Of a stretch of 64,000 nt of DNA, positions 1 through 8,030 are shown piece by piece; within the stretch, counting starts at the first letter, position 1, and each line of letters opens with the position of its first letter. The stretch is from Saccharopolyspora shandongensis (GTDB lineage Bacteria > Actinomycetota > Actinomycetes > Mycobacteriales > Pseudonocardiaceae): contig NZ_FNOK01000015.1 in NCBI RefSeq assembly GCF_900106995.1, positions 62,001 through 126,000 on the forward strand, in the 5' to 3' direction. Both the position numbers and the translations under genes were made by a program. The notes under the pieces are model-generated. The model saw nothing but the letters and a program-made list of their open reading frames with translations. It searched no databases and was not told the DNA's origin.

Positions 1-351
1 CTGCTTCTCGAACGCCACCGCGAGCACCCGGCGGTGCACGCCGCCCTGCACGAGGCTGGCCGCGACGTTGCCGGTCGAGCCGCCCACCGATCCGGCGGTG
101 TGCACCCGGAGCAGCGGTTTGCCGGTGGCGCCGAGGGAATCGGCGAGGTGCAGCTCCGGCATCATCACGCCCTCGAACAGGTCGGGCGCCTTGCCGACCA
201 CGACGGCGTCGATGTCCGGCCAGTCCAGGCCCGCGTCGGCCAGCGCCCGCTCCGCGGCCTCCCGGCACAGCCCGGCCATCGAGACGTCCAGCCGCTTGCT
301 GGTGTGGTGCGTCTGGCCGGTCCCGAGGACCGCCGCCGACCGCTTGCCCAT
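1..351 (-). CDS. ltp3: Ltp3-like thiolase-fold lipid-transfer protein, N-terminal part only
   Basis: The first 117 residues of a thiolase-superfamily protein; the rest lies beyond the left edge. The start reads MGKRSAAVLGTGQTHHTSKR, the usual first beta strand and glycine turn of SCP-x/lipid-transfer thiolases. An alpha helix and a VVVGKAPD strand follow. Its ATG overlaps the stop of the next thiolase by one base (TGATG), so the two are translationally coupled, with the DUF35 gene ahead of both. The order DUF35, Ltp4-like, Ltp3-like with a divergent F420 oxidoreductase equals M. tuberculosis Rv3520c-Rv3523, a KstR-controlled steroid cluster. The inferred role is an aldolase/thiolase step on the sterol side chain, acting with DUF35. 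Substrate and catalytic residues cannot be judged from this fragment. Confidence 0.75.
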   Translation of the reverse strand, partial: MGKRSAAVLGTGQTHHTSKRLDVSMAGLCREAAERALADAGLDWPDIDAVVVGKAPDLFEGVMMPELHLADSLGATGKPLLRVHTAGSVGGSTGNVAASLVQGGVHRRVLAVAFEKQ

Positions 352-1406
352 CAGGACCTTCCCTCCATCACGCAGACCAGGTTCTGCTGCAGCGCCGGGC
401 CGCTGGTCGCGTGCGCCAGCACCCGCCCGGCCCGCCCGTCCATCACGCGCGCCGCGGCCTCGCCGATGCGGGCCAGGCCGGCCGCGAACATCGGATTGCC
501 GCAGAGCGCGCCGCCGGAAGGGTTGATCGCGACCGAGTCGTCGAGCCCGATCGCTTGGCGCAGCAGGATTTCCTGGTGGGTGAACGGCGCGTGCAGCTCC
601 GCGACCTCGACGCCGTCGGTCCCGGCGGCGCGTGCCGCGGCGGTGGTCGAAACCGATCGGCGCAGGTCGCGGGAGCCGAGGCTGCCCGACTCGACGCGGT
701 GCTCCAAACCGGTTATCCAGGCGGGCCTTTCGCGGATCTCGCGGGCCCGATCCGCGCTCGCCAGGACGACGACGGCGGCGCCGTCGGAGATCGGCGCGCA
801 GTCGTGCGCGCGGAGCGGATCGGCGATGTAGGGCTCGCCGAGCAGAGCCTCGGCATCGACCGATCCGGACACCTGTGCGCTGCGATTTTCCGTTGCCGCG
901 GCGCGACTTCGAGCGGCCACGGCCGCCATGTCGCGCTCGGTCCAGTCGCCGGCGTCCAGGCCCAGCCGGGCCTGCAATCCGGCGATGCTCACCGAATCCG
1001 GCCACAATGGCGCGACCGAGTAGGGATCGAGCTGCAGCGCGAGGGTCCGGCGCAGGTCACCCGCCGAGGACTTGCCGAAGCCGTAGACCAGCGCGGTGTC
1101 GACCTCGCCGGTGCGGATCTTCACCCACGCCTCGTAGAGCGCCCACGCCGCGTCCATCTCCACGTGCGACTCGTTGATCGGCGGGAACGCGCCGATGGCG
1201 TCGACCGCAGCGATGAACGAGAACGCCCGGCCCGCGAGGTAGTCCGACGACCCCGAGCACCAGAACCCGATCTCCTCCTTGGCGAGGCCGGTGTCGGCCA
1301 GCACTTCGCGGAAGATCGGCACCAGCATCTCGACGCCGTTGGTGGTGCCCCGGGTGGCGCGCACGTTCGGTGCCTGCGCGAACCCGACGACGGCTACGTC
1401 TGTCAC
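351..1406 (-). CDS. ltp4: Ltp4-like thiolase-domain lipid-transfer protein
   Basis: A 351-residue thiolase-fold protein with a GTG start (VTDVAVVGFAQAP). The N-terminal half has the VVGFAQ strand and a WCSGSSDY segment where thiolases place the nucleophile loop. The C-terminal half carries HAPFTHQEILL and NPSGGALCGNP, the conserved substrate/CoA loops of the Ltp branch. Length matches Rv3522 (about 354 residues). It is the second gene of the DUF35-Ltp4-Ltp3 operon, 18 bases after DUF35. Proteins of this kind pair with DUF35 proteins to form aldolases or thiolases in bacterial sterol side-chain degradation. The exact reaction is not shown by the sequence. Confidence 0.85.
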   Translation of the reverse strand: MTDVAVVGFAQAPNVRATRGTTNGVEMLVPIFREVLADTGLAKEEIGFWCSGSSDYLAGRAFSFIAAVDAIGAFPPINESHVEMDAAWALYEAWVKIRTGEVDTALVYGFGKSSAGDLRRTLALQLDPYSVAPLWPDSVSIAGLQARLGLDAGDWTERDMAAVAARSRAAATENRSAQVSGSVDAEALLGEPYIADPLRAHDCAPISDGAAVVVLASADRAREIRERPAWITGLEHRVESGSLGSRDLRRSVSTTAAARAAGTDGVEVAELHAPFTHQEILLRQAIGLDDSVAINPSGGALCGNPMFAAGLARIGEAAARVMDGRAGRVLAHATSGPALQQNLVCVMEGRS

Positions 1407-1424
1407 GGCGGACTCCCGGAGGGT

Positions 1425-2402
1425 TCAGAGGTGTTGGGCGTAGGACTCGAACGGCGCATCGGGCTCGCCGGTCGGTTCGAAGTGGTCGATGTTCTGCAGC
1501 GTGTGGTCCCACTCCTCGCGGGGTTTCCACACCGCGCGCACCCGCATTCCCATCCGGACCTCGTCGGCCGCGCAGCCGAGCACCAGGTGCAGGAACGCGA
1601 TGTCGGCGCCGTCGAGCAGCACGTACGCGGACACGTACGGCGGCTTGATGCGCTGGCCCAGGAACGGGACGTTGACGATGCAGAACGTGGTCACGATCCC
1701 GGTGTCGGGGAGCTCGACCTCTTCCTCGGTGGGCACCCCGTCGGTCGGGCAAGCGCCGCGCGGCGGGATGTAGACCTTCGCGCACGCCGGGCAGCGCTGC
1801 CCGAGCAGCCGTCCTTCGGCGAGGCCGCGCAGGTACCGGCTCTCCTCGGGCGACGCCGAGTGCTGGTAGTGCAGGCGCACCGGGGAGATCAGCGTGGTGA
1901 CGGGTTCGGGTCGTGAGTGGTTTGGATCGTCATGGCGCTCCGAATCACTCACGACGTCGTGCGCCGGCTCGAAGCAGGCGATGTCGCGGATGCCGTTGCC
2001 GAGCTCCTCGGCCCAGCGGACCTGCACCCGCATTCCGGTGCTGATCCGCTCGGGCGACGGCACGTCGACGGCATGCAGCATCGGCGTGTCCGCCCCGTCC
2101 AGCAGGACGAACGCCCAGGCGAACGGGCGCTGGAGCGGCTGGCCCTCCATCGGCTCCGGCATCCACGTCCAGCTGACGACGGTGCCCTGCGTGCCGACCG
2201 GCACGAATTCGTCGAGGGCGGCGGCGGTTTCCGGGTCGTGCTCGACCGGCGGCACGTGCACCCGGCCGTCGCTGCCGCGGACTCCGACGATCCGGCGATC
2301 GCGCAGGGCGGTGGCGAACCGGCCGTGCACCGGCCCCAGGGATCGGGTGTAGTCGAAGCCGATTTCGAGAGGTGCGCTGAGTGGTTCCGGGAGCCCAGTC
2401 AC
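1425..2402 (-). CDS. Tandem DUF35 (OB-fold/zinc-ribbon) protein, partner of the Ltp thiolases
   Basis: About 325 residues with two DUF35 units. The second has a partial zinc ribbon (CPAC then CPTD) and an OB fold. The first has lost all zinc-ribbon cysteines, so it is probably structural. DUF35 proteins dock on Ltp-type thiolases and help bind the acyl-CoA; Rv3521 holds this place in M. tuberculosis. The reading frame extends to a TTG at 2438, but that version would swallow the KstR-like site at 2412-2425, so the GTG at 2402 is preferred. The linker between the domains (VVSDSERHDDPNHSR) is encoded by a palindrome resembling the intergenic hairpins elsewhere in the window. Confidence 0.8.
   Translation of the reverse strand: MTGLPEPLSAPLEIGFDYTRSLGPVHGRFATALRDRRIVGVRGSDGRVHVPPVEHDPETAAALDEFVPVGTQGTVVSWTWMPEPMEGQPLQRPFAWAFVLLDGADTPMLHAVDVPSPERISTGMRVQVRWAEELGNGIRDIACFEPAHDVVSDSERHDDPNHSRPEPVTTLISPVRLHYQHSASPEESRYLRGLAEGRLLGQRCPACAKVYIPPRGACPTDGVPTEEEVELPDTGIVTTFCIVNVPFLGQRIKPPYVSAYVLLDGADIAFLHLVLGCAADEVRMGMRVRAVWKPREEWDHTLQNIDHFEPTGEPDAPFESYAQHL
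1910..1955. repeat. Palindromic element inside the DUF35 gene
   Basis: Arms 1910-1926 and 1939-1955 pair over 17 positions, the first ten perfectly (GTCGTGAGTG with CACTCACGAC) and the rest with two G-U wobbles. The loop is 12 bases. The outer arms equal those of the hairpin at 3589-3634. It sits in frame in the linker between the two DUF35 domains and adds about 15 residues without a stop. Confidence 0.65.
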
Positions 2403-2411
2403 ACAACGAAG

Positions 2412-2425
2412 TGAAACATGTTCTC
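2412..2425. promoter_or_regulatory. KstR-like operator in the DUF35/LLM divergent promoter
   Basis: TGAAACATGTTCTC matches TnnAACnnGTTnnA except for the last base. It lies 10 bases before the preferred DUF35 start and 75 bases before the LLM oxidoreductase, so one site could control both directions. Confidence 0.65.
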
Positions 2426-2499
2426 GATTTTGGGGCAATATCCGGGCAGGATGATCCGGGAGGATCCGGAGCAGTGCCGTCGGACGAGGAGGTTCGCGG

Positions 2500-3549
2500 A
2501 TGAAGATAGGGCTGCAGCTCGGCTACTGGGGTGCGCAACCGCCGTCGAATGCGGAAGAACTCGTTCTCGAAGCCGAGCGCGCGGGATTCGACGGGATCTT
2601 CGCGGCGGAGTCCTGGGGGTCGGACGCGTTCACGCCGCTCGCCTGGTGGGGTTCCCGGACGAGCCGGGTCCGGCTGGGCACCTCGGTCGCGCAGCTCTCC
2701 GCGCGCTCACCGACCTCGTGCGCGATGCACGCGCTGACCCTGGACCACCTCTCCGGCGGTCGCTGCGTGCTGGGGCTCGGCGTGTCCGGCCCGCAGGTCG
2801 TCGAAGGCTGGTACGGCGCGCCGTTCGCGAAACCTCTTGCCAGAACGCGGGAATACGTCTCGATCGTGCGGCAGGTGCTGGCTCGGGAGGCGCCGGTGCA
2901 CAACGCCGGCCCGCACCACCCGTTGCCCTACGACGGGCCCGGCTCGCTCGGCCTCGGCAAGTCGCTGCGCCCGATCACCCATCCGCTGCGCGCCGACCTG
3001 CCGATCTGGCTGGGCGCCGAGGGGCCGCGCAACGTCGCGCAGACCGCCGAGATCGCCGACGGCTGGCTGGCGGTGTACTACTCGCCGCGCATCGCCGCGA
3101 CGTACGAGGACTGGCTGGCCGAGGGATTCGCCAGGCCGGGCGCCCGCCGCAGCCGCGAGGAGTTCGAGATCGCGGCCAGCTGCCAGGTGGTCGTCACCGA
3201 CGACCCGGCGGCGGAGCGGGCGCGGCTGAAGCCCTCGCTGGCGCTCTACATCGGCGGGATGGGTGCGCCGGGCATGAACTTCCACGCCGAGCTGTTCCGG
3301 CGGATGGACTACGGGTCCGCCGTCGACGACGTGGAGCGGCTGTTCGCGGCCGGACGTCGGGAGGAGGCGGTGGCGGCGGTGCCGGACGAGATGGTCGACG
3401 ACATCGCGATCATCGGCGACGCCGACGCGGTGCGCAGCAGGGTGCGGGAATGGGAGCGGGCCGGGGTGGACACGCTGCTGGTCGGCTGCCGCGAGACCGG
3501 GCACCTGCGCGGCGTCGCGGACGCGCTGGGGCTTGCCGAAGATCTGTAA
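2500..3549 (+). CDS. LLM-class F420-dependent oxidoreductase (Rv3520c-like)
   Basis: A 349-residue TIM-barrel flavin/F420 oxidoreductase of the luciferase-like family. Visible hallmarks are the MKIGLQLGYWG first strand, FDGIFAAESWG, the VRLGTSVAQLSARSP strand, the LDHLSGGR helix with GLGVSGPQVVEGWYG, and a C-terminal IIGDADAVRSRV segment typical of F420 members. It is transcribed away from the DUF35-Ltp operon across a KstR-like operator, as Rv3520c is. It probably reduces or oxidises a sterol-derived intermediate with F420; the substrate is unknown. The stop codon overlaps a further perfect KstR-type motif that faces the next ligase gene. Confidence 0.85.
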   Translation: MKIGLQLGYWGAQPPSNAEELVLEAERAGFDGIFAAESWGSDAFTPLAWWGSRTSRVRLGTSVAQLSARSPTSCAMHALTLDHLSGGRCVLGLGVSGPQVVEGWYGAPFAKPLARTREYVSIVRQVLAREAPVHNAGPHHPLPYDGPGSLGLGKSLRPITHPLRADLPIWLGAEGPRNVAQTAEIADGWLAVYYSPRIAATYEDWLAEGFARPGARRSREEFEIAASCQVVVTDDPAAERARLKPSLALYIGGMGAPGMNFHAELFRRMDYGSAVDDVERLFAAGRREEAVAAVPDEMVDDIAIIGDADAVRSRVREWERAGVDTLLVGCRETGHLRGVADALGLAEDL

Positions 3550-3558
3550 CGGGTTCTA
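3545..3558. promoter_or_regulatory. KstR-like operator overlapping the LLM stop codon
   Basis: TGTAACGGGTTCTA is an exact match to TnnAACnnGTTnnA. It includes the TAA stop of the oxidoreductase and lies about 140 bases before the ligase start. It is the obvious control site for the ligase, though a long hairpin stands between them. Confidence 0.7.
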
Positions 3559-3588
3559 GTTTGTAGGTCGCGCGGGTCGGCTTGCGGT

Positions 3589-3634
3589 GTCGTGAGTGCT
3601 GAATCCGGTAAGAACCGGCTTCAGCACTCACGAC
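3589..3634. repeat. Long intergenic hairpin (20-bp arms, GTCGTGAGTG type)
   Basis: Arms 3589-3608 and 3615-3634 pair at 19 of 20 positions around a 6-base loop (TAAGAA). The outer ten bases equal those of the palindrome inside the DUF35 gene. It lies between the KstR-like site and the ligase start. It may end LLM transcription or attenuate the ligase; there is no U-tract. Confidence 0.7.
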
Positions 3635-3699
3635 TCCTCGCCTCCGCCGCGTTCTGCTCAGTACTCCTATTCCCGCGTCATCGTCGACAGGAGTCCGCC

Positions 3700-5250
3700 G
3701 TGTCCGACATTGGGCTGTGGAAGATCGCCGAGCAACAACCGAACCGGACGGCCGTGATCACGCCGGATGGCAGGGCGGTCAGCTACGCCGAACTCGCCGC
3801 CGCCGCGGACCGCTACGGGCGCGGCCTGCAGAGCATGGGTCTCGAGCCCGGCGACAGCATCGTGCTGATGCTGCCCAACGGCGAAGACCTGCTCGCCGCG
3901 TACTTCGCGGCGCTGCAATGCGGGCTGTACGCGGTGACGGTGAACTGGCACCTCGTCGGTGCCGAAGTCGCCTACATGATCGAGGACAGCGGCGCGAAGG
4001 CGTTCATGGCGCACGAACGGTTCGCCGAGGTGGCCGTGGATGCCGCCGCGCGCAGCGGGCTTCCCGCGTCGGCCTACTTCGCGGTCGGCGAGATCCCGGG
4101 ATTCCAGGCCCTTTCCCGGCTCGGCGCGCAGGAGCCGTCGAAGCGCCCGGAGGTGCGGACGACCGGCTCGCCCATGTTGTACACCTCGGGGACCACCGGT
4201 CGCCCCAAGGGCGTTCGGCGCCCGCTGACCGGGGCCGACCCGGACGAGGTCCCGGCCGCGGCGAAGTGGTTCTTCGGCATCTTCGGCCTGCAGCCGTTCG
4301 ACGACCACGTGCACCTGTGCGGCTCGCCGCTGTACCACACCGCGGTGCTCAACTTCGTCAGCCACTCCGTCCAATTCGGACACACGGCGGTGCTGATGGA
4401 CCGCTGGGACCCGGCGGAGATGCTGCGGCTGATCGAACTGCACCACGTCACCCACACGCACATGGTGCCGACCCAGTTCCACCGGCTGCTGGCGCTGCCG
4501 CCGGAGGACCGCGCGCGCCACGACGTCTCGTCGCTGCGCGCGGCTATCCACGGAGCCGCGCCGTGCCCGCCCGAGGTCAAGCGGGCGATGCTGGAGTGGT
4601 GGGGGCCGGTGGTGGTGGAGTACTACGCGGCGACCGAGGGCGGCGGCACCTCGATCACCGCGCCGGAGTGGCTGGACAAGCCGGGTTCGGTCGGCAAGGC
4701 GTGGCCTGGCTCCACGGTCAAGGTGCTCGGCGACGACGGCGCGGAGCTGCCGGCCGGCGAGATCGGCACCGTGTACATGCGGATGGGCGGCTCCAGCTTC
4801 GAGTACCACCGGGACGCGCAGAAGACGAAGCAGGCGCGGGTGGGCGACCTGTTCACCATGGGCGACGTCGGCTACCTCGACGGGGACGGCTACCTGTACC
4901 TGTGCGACCGCAAGAGCGACATGATCATCTCCGGCGGGGTGAACATCTACCCGGCGGAGATCGAGAACGTCCTGTCGGTGCACCCGCGGGTCGCGGACGT
5001 GGCGGTGTTCGGCGTGCCGCACGCGGACTGGGGCGAGGAGGTCAAGGCGGTCGTGCAGCCGGCCGACGGCGTCGAGCCGGGGGAGGAGCTGGCGGCGGAC
5101 CTCATCGCCTTCGCCCGCGACCGGCTGGCGAAGTTCAAGATCCCGCGCAGCATCGACTTCGCGGCGGAACTTCCCCGCGACCCCAACGGAAAACTCTACA
5201 AGCGAAAGCTCCGGGAGCCCTACTGGACCGACCGCGACCGGGCGATCTGA
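3700..5250 (+). CDS. Acyl-CoA synthetase (AMP-forming), steroid-cluster ligase
   Basis: A 516-residue ANL-family ligase. The adenylation loop YTSGTTGRPKGV is near residue 160, YYAATEG near 310, the GDVGYLDGDGYLYLCDR hinge near 390, and the C-terminal lysine motif PNGKLYKRK near 500. An upstream reading frame extends to 3592, but the GTG at 3700 follows an AGGAG at good spacing and starts at the conserved N terminus. It would activate a carboxylate to its CoA thioester. Position next to Ltp/DUF35/FadD19 and a perfect KstR motif suggests a sterol side-chain or ring fragment. It is distinct from the FadD19 and FadD17 homologues also present, and I cannot assign a substrate. Confidence 0.85.
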   Translation: MSDIGLWKIAEQQPNRTAVITPDGRAVSYAELAAAADRYGRGLQSMGLEPGDSIVLMLPNGEDLLAAYFAALQCGLYAVTVNWHLVGAEVAYMIEDSGAKAFMAHERFAEVAVDAAARSGLPASAYFAVGEIPGFQALSRLGAQEPSKRPEVRTTGSPMLYTSGTTGRPKGVRRPLTGADPDEVPAAAKWFFGIFGLQPFDDHVHLCGSPLYHTAVLNFVSHSVQFGHTAVLMDRWDPAEMLRLIELHHVTHTHMVPTQFHRLLALPPEDRARHDVSSLRAAIHGAAPCPPEVKRAMLEWWGPVVVEYYAATEGGGTSITAPEWLDKPGSVGKAWPGSTVKVLGDDGAELPAGEIGTVYMRMGGSSFEYHRDAQKTKQARVGDLFTMGDVGYLDGDGYLYLCDRKSDMIISGGVNIYPAEIENVLSVHPRVADVAVFGVPHADWGEEVKAVVQPADGVEPGEELAADLIAFARDRLAKFKIPRSIDFAAELPRDPNGKLYKRKLREPYWTDRDRAI

Positions 5251-5256
5251 CGCCCG

Positions 5257-5304
5257 GGCCGTGAGTCTTTCGGGCTGCTGTGGCAACCCAGAAGACTCAC
5301 GGCC
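5257..5304. repeat. Palindromic element c, between convergent ligase and echA19
   Basis: GGCCGTGAGTCTT at 5257-5269 pairs perfectly with 5292-5304, with extra GGG/CCC pairing inside. It begins 6 bases after the ligase stop. It is a probable terminator and resembles the GTGAGT-type elements. Confidence 0.6.
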
Positions 5305-5345
5305 GGTGATGCCGACGATTCGATCGTTGTGTCCGCAGGCCATGG

Positions 5346-5391
5346 CCCGTGCGCGTTTTGTGCTGCTATAGCGACACAAAACGCGCACGGG
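5346..5391. repeat. Palindromic element d (CCCGTG…CACGGG, GCTATAGC loop)
   Basis: Arms 5346-5362 (CCCGTGCGCGTTTTGTG) and 5375-5391 are perfect complements of 17 bp. The 12-base loop contains GCTATAGC. It lies 1 base beyond the echA19 stop, facing element c. Loop and outer arms match elements e, f and g; the inner arm differs but stays paired. Confidence 0.75.
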
Positions 5392-5392
5392 T

Positions 5393-6196
5393 CTACCGGC
5401 CGCGGAACCGGGGTTTGCGCTTCTCCGCGAACGCCTTGGGGCCTTCCTTGGCGTCCTCGCTGCCGAAGACCGCCATGCCGAGACGGGCATCCACCTTGAA
5501 CGCCTCGTTCTCCGGCATGCCTTCGGTTTCCCGCATCGTGCGGAGGATCGCCTGCACCGCGAGCGGGCCGTTGGCGGTGATGAGGTCGGCCAGTTCCAGG
5601 GCCTTGTCGAGGGCCTGCCCGTCCGGGACGACGTGGCCGATCAGCCCCAGTTCCTTTGCTTCGGGCGCGAAGACGTGCCTGCCGGTCAGCAGGATGTCGG
5701 CCGCGACCGTGTACGGGATCTGGCGCGGCAGCCGGACCGCCGAGCCGCCCAGCGGGAACAGGCCCCAGCGCGCCTCCGACACCCCGAACCGCGCGCTCTC
5801 GCCCGCCACCCGGATGTCGGTCGCCTGGAGGATCTCCGTGCCGCCCGCCACCGCGGGCCCTTCCACCGCCGCGATCAGCGGTTTCGTCAGCCGCCTGCCC
5901 TTGAGCAGCGGTTCGATCACGGACATGTCCATGCCGCGGGCGGTGTCGCCGGGATGCGCCTGCGTCATGGCCTTCAGGTCGGCGCCGGCGCAGAACGCGC
6001 CGCCCGCGCCGCTCAGCACGCACGCCAGGATGTCGTCGTCGCCGTCCACCTCGTCCCAGGCCTGCCGCATGATCTCCAGCATCGGACCGGACAGGGCGTT
6101 GCGGACCTCAGGCCGGTTCATCGTCACCACGAGCACCGCGCCGCGCCGCTCGACCAGGCAGTGGGGTTGCTCGACGACCTCGGTTGTCGACGTCAT
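5393..6196 (-). CDS. echA19: Enoyl-CoA hydratase EchA19-like
   Basis: A 267-residue crotonase. It has the oxyanion-hole segment [13 protein letters not shown] near residue 65, the [19 protein letters not shown] helix start with its glutamate near 115, and [16 protein letters not shown] near 140. The frame runs upstream to 6547, but [10 protein letters not shown] at 6196 is the natural start and leaves room for the divergent fadD19 promoter. In M. tuberculosis EchA19 hydrates the enoyl-CoA of the cholesterol side chain and is encoded beside fadD19. Here the two genes diverge over a KstR-like site. Some crotonase-fold members have other activities, but neighbourhood and length favour this call. 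Confidence 0.88.
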   Translation of the reverse strand: MTSTTEVVEQPHCLVERRGAVLVVTMNRPEVRNALSGPMLEIMRQAWDEVDGDDDILACVLSGAGGAFCAGADLKAMTQAHPGDTARGMDMSVIEPLLKGRRLTKPLIAAVEGPAVAGGTEILQATDIRVAGESARFGVSEARWGLFPLGGSAVRLPRQIPYTVAADILLTGRHVFAPEAKELGLIGHVVPDGQALDKALELADLITANGPLAVQAILRTMRETEGMPENEAFKVDARLGMAVFGSEDAKEGPKAFAEKRKPRFRGR

Positions 6197-6355
6197 GGGA
6201 ACCTTTCCGGTCGGTGTTGGGAATCGGCTCGCCGGATCACCCGTTCGGCCGCAGGGGGAACCTGCCGGACGGCAAGCCGGATCACGCTCCGCGAGCGGCT
6301 GTCCGAGCTTGCAGAACGTGACAATGATTCGGCTTTTCGGGTTCTTGTCCAAAAC

Positions 6356-6369
6356 GATAACACGTTCTA
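6356..6369. promoter_or_regulatory. KstR-like operator between echA19 and fadD19
   Basis: GATAACACGTTCTA matches TnnAACnnGTTnnA except the first base. It lies 12 bases before the fadD19 GTG and about 160 bases before echA19, in the shared divergent promoter. Confidence 0.7.
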
Positions 6370-6380
6370 CTTTCTCTGGG

Positions 6381-8024
6381 GTGGCATACAACATCGCAGA
6401 TCTTTTCGAGCACGCCGTCGATCTGGTGCCAGATCGCGTCGCCGTGGTCTGCGGCGAGCGGCGGTTGACCTTCGCGCAGCTGGACCGGCGGGCCAACCGG
6501 CTCGCGCACCACCTCACGGCCCGCGGCCTCGGGCCGGGCTCCCACATCGGGGTCTACTCCCGGAACTCCATCGAAGCACTGGAAACCATGCTCGCGGCCT
6601 ACAAGATCCGCGCGGTGCCCATCAACATCAACTTCCGCTACGTGCCGAACGAACTGCGCTACATCTTCGGCAACGCCGACCTCGCCGCGCTGGTGCACGA
6701 GCGCCGCTACAGCGACAACGTGGCCAAGGTCCGGCCGGATTTCCCGGAGCTGCGCGAGGTTCTCGTCATCGAGGACGGCAGCGACGCCGACTACGCCGGG
6801 TACGGCGGCATCGAGTACGAGTCGGTGCTGGTCGGCCGGTCCGACGAGCGGGACTTCCCGGAACGCAGCGCCGACGATCTCTACCTGCTCTACACCGGCG
6901 GCACCACGGGCATGCCGAAGGGCGTGATGTGGCGCCACGAGGACGTCTGGCGGGTGCTCGGCGGCGGCATCGACTTCATGACCGGCGAGGTGATGCGCGA
7001 CGAGTGGCAGCAGGCCCGCGCGGGCGCCGAGAGCGGCGGCCTGATCCGGCTGCCCGCCGCGCCGTTCATCCACGGCGCCGCCCAGTGGGCCAGCTTCGGC
7101 AACCTCTTCGCGTGCAGCGCAGTGGTTTTCGTGCCGCAGTTCGACGCGCACGAGGTCTGGCGGGCGATCGAGCGGGAACGGGTCAACGTGCTGGCGATCG
7201 TGGGCGATGCGATGGCCCGGCCCCTCATCGAGGCGTTCCACGAGGGAAACTACGACCCCTCGTCGCTGCTGGCGATCTCCAGCAGCGCCGCGCTGTTCTC
7301 GCCATCGGTGCAGCGCCAGTACCTCGACGCGCTGCCCAACGTGGTGATCACCGACTCGATCGGCTCGTCGGAGACCGGGTTCAGCGGCATCGGAGTCATC
7401 GGGCGCGACAGCGCGCAGACCGGCGGCCCGCGGGTCAACGCCGATGCCGACACCACGGTGATCAGGGACGGCGGGACCTTCGCGGATCCTGGCGAGATCG
7501 GGTGGCTGGCGCGCAGCGGGCACGTGCCGCTCGGCTACTACAAGGACGAGGAGAAGTCGCGGTCGGTGTTCGTCGAGATCGACGGCACCCGCTACGTCGT
7601 CCCGGGCGACTACGCGCGGATCGAGGACGACGGCACCGTGACGATGCTGGGACGCGGCTCGGTGTCGATCAACACCGGCGGCGAGAAGGTCTTCCCGGAG
7701 GAGGTCGAAGCCGCGCTCAAGTCGCATCCCGACGTGTTCGACGCGCTGGTCGTCGGGGTGCCCGACGAGCGGCTCGGCCAGCGGGTCGCGGCCGTGGTCC
7801 AGCCGAGGGCCGGCGCGACGCCAGGGCTCGCGGACCTCGACGCGCACGTCCGGGAGTGGATCGCGGGGTACAAGGTGCCGCGCAGCCTGTGGCTGGTGGA
7901 CCAGGTCACCCGCTCACCCAGCGGAAAGCCCGACTACGCCTGGGCGAAGCGGCACACCGAAACGCACGAGCCGGCCGACGTGCGCAAGCCGTCGCAGCGC
8001 GAGACCGCCACCGAACCGAGCTGA
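6381..8024 (+). CDS. fadD19: Steroid-CoA ligase FadD19 (C26 side-chain activation)
   Basis: A 547-residue ANL ligase, the FadD19 length. FadD19-like blocks run through it: [16 protein letters not shown] at the N terminus, [12 protein letters not shown] near 90, [19 protein letters not shown] near 170, [14 protein letters not shown] near 320, [14 protein letters not shown] near 430 and [12 protein letters not shown] near the end. FadD19 activates the C26 carboxylate of cholestenoate-type intermediates to CoA thioesters and is needed for C24-branched sterols in Rhodococcus. The GTG at 6381 is chosen because it begins the conserved N terminus; an upstream frame extension has no support. The next gene follows 6 bases after the stop, so they are probably cotranscribed. 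Confidence 0.93.
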   Translation: MAYNIADLFEHAVDLVPDRVAVVCGERRLTFAQLDRRANRLAHHLTARGLGPGSHIGVYSRNSIEALETMLAAYKIRAVPININFRYVPNELRYIFGNADLAALVHERRYSDNVAKVRPDFPELREVLVIEDGSDADYAGYGGIEYESVLVGRSDERDFPERSADDLYLLYTGGTTGMPKGVMWRHEDVWRVLGGGIDFMTGEVMRDEWQQARAGAESGGLIRLPAAPFIHGAAQWASFGNLFACSAVVFVPQFDAHEVWRAIERERVNVLAIVGDAMARPLIEAFHEGNYDPSSLLAISSSAALFSPSVQRQYLDALPNVVITDSIGSSETGFSGIGVIGRDSAQTGGPRVNADADTTVIRDGGTFADPGEIGWLARSGHVPLGYYKDEEKSRSVFVEIDGTRYVVPGDYARIEDDGTVTMLGRGSVSINTGGEKVFPEEVEAALKSHPDVFDALVVGVPDERLGQRVAAVVQPRAGATPGLADLDAHVREWIAGYKVPRSLWLVDQVTRSPSGKPDYAWAKRHTETHEPADVRKPSQRETATEPS

Positions 8025-8030
8025 GGATCC

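Noticed and set aside
411-1916. A 501-codon plus-strand frame over the Ltp4 and DUF35 genes
   Set aside because: Shadow of the minus-strand genes; no domain recognised and no ribosome site.
6282-7847. 521-codon frame antisense to fadD19
   Set aside because: Shadow frame; the sense strand shows all FadD19 motifs.
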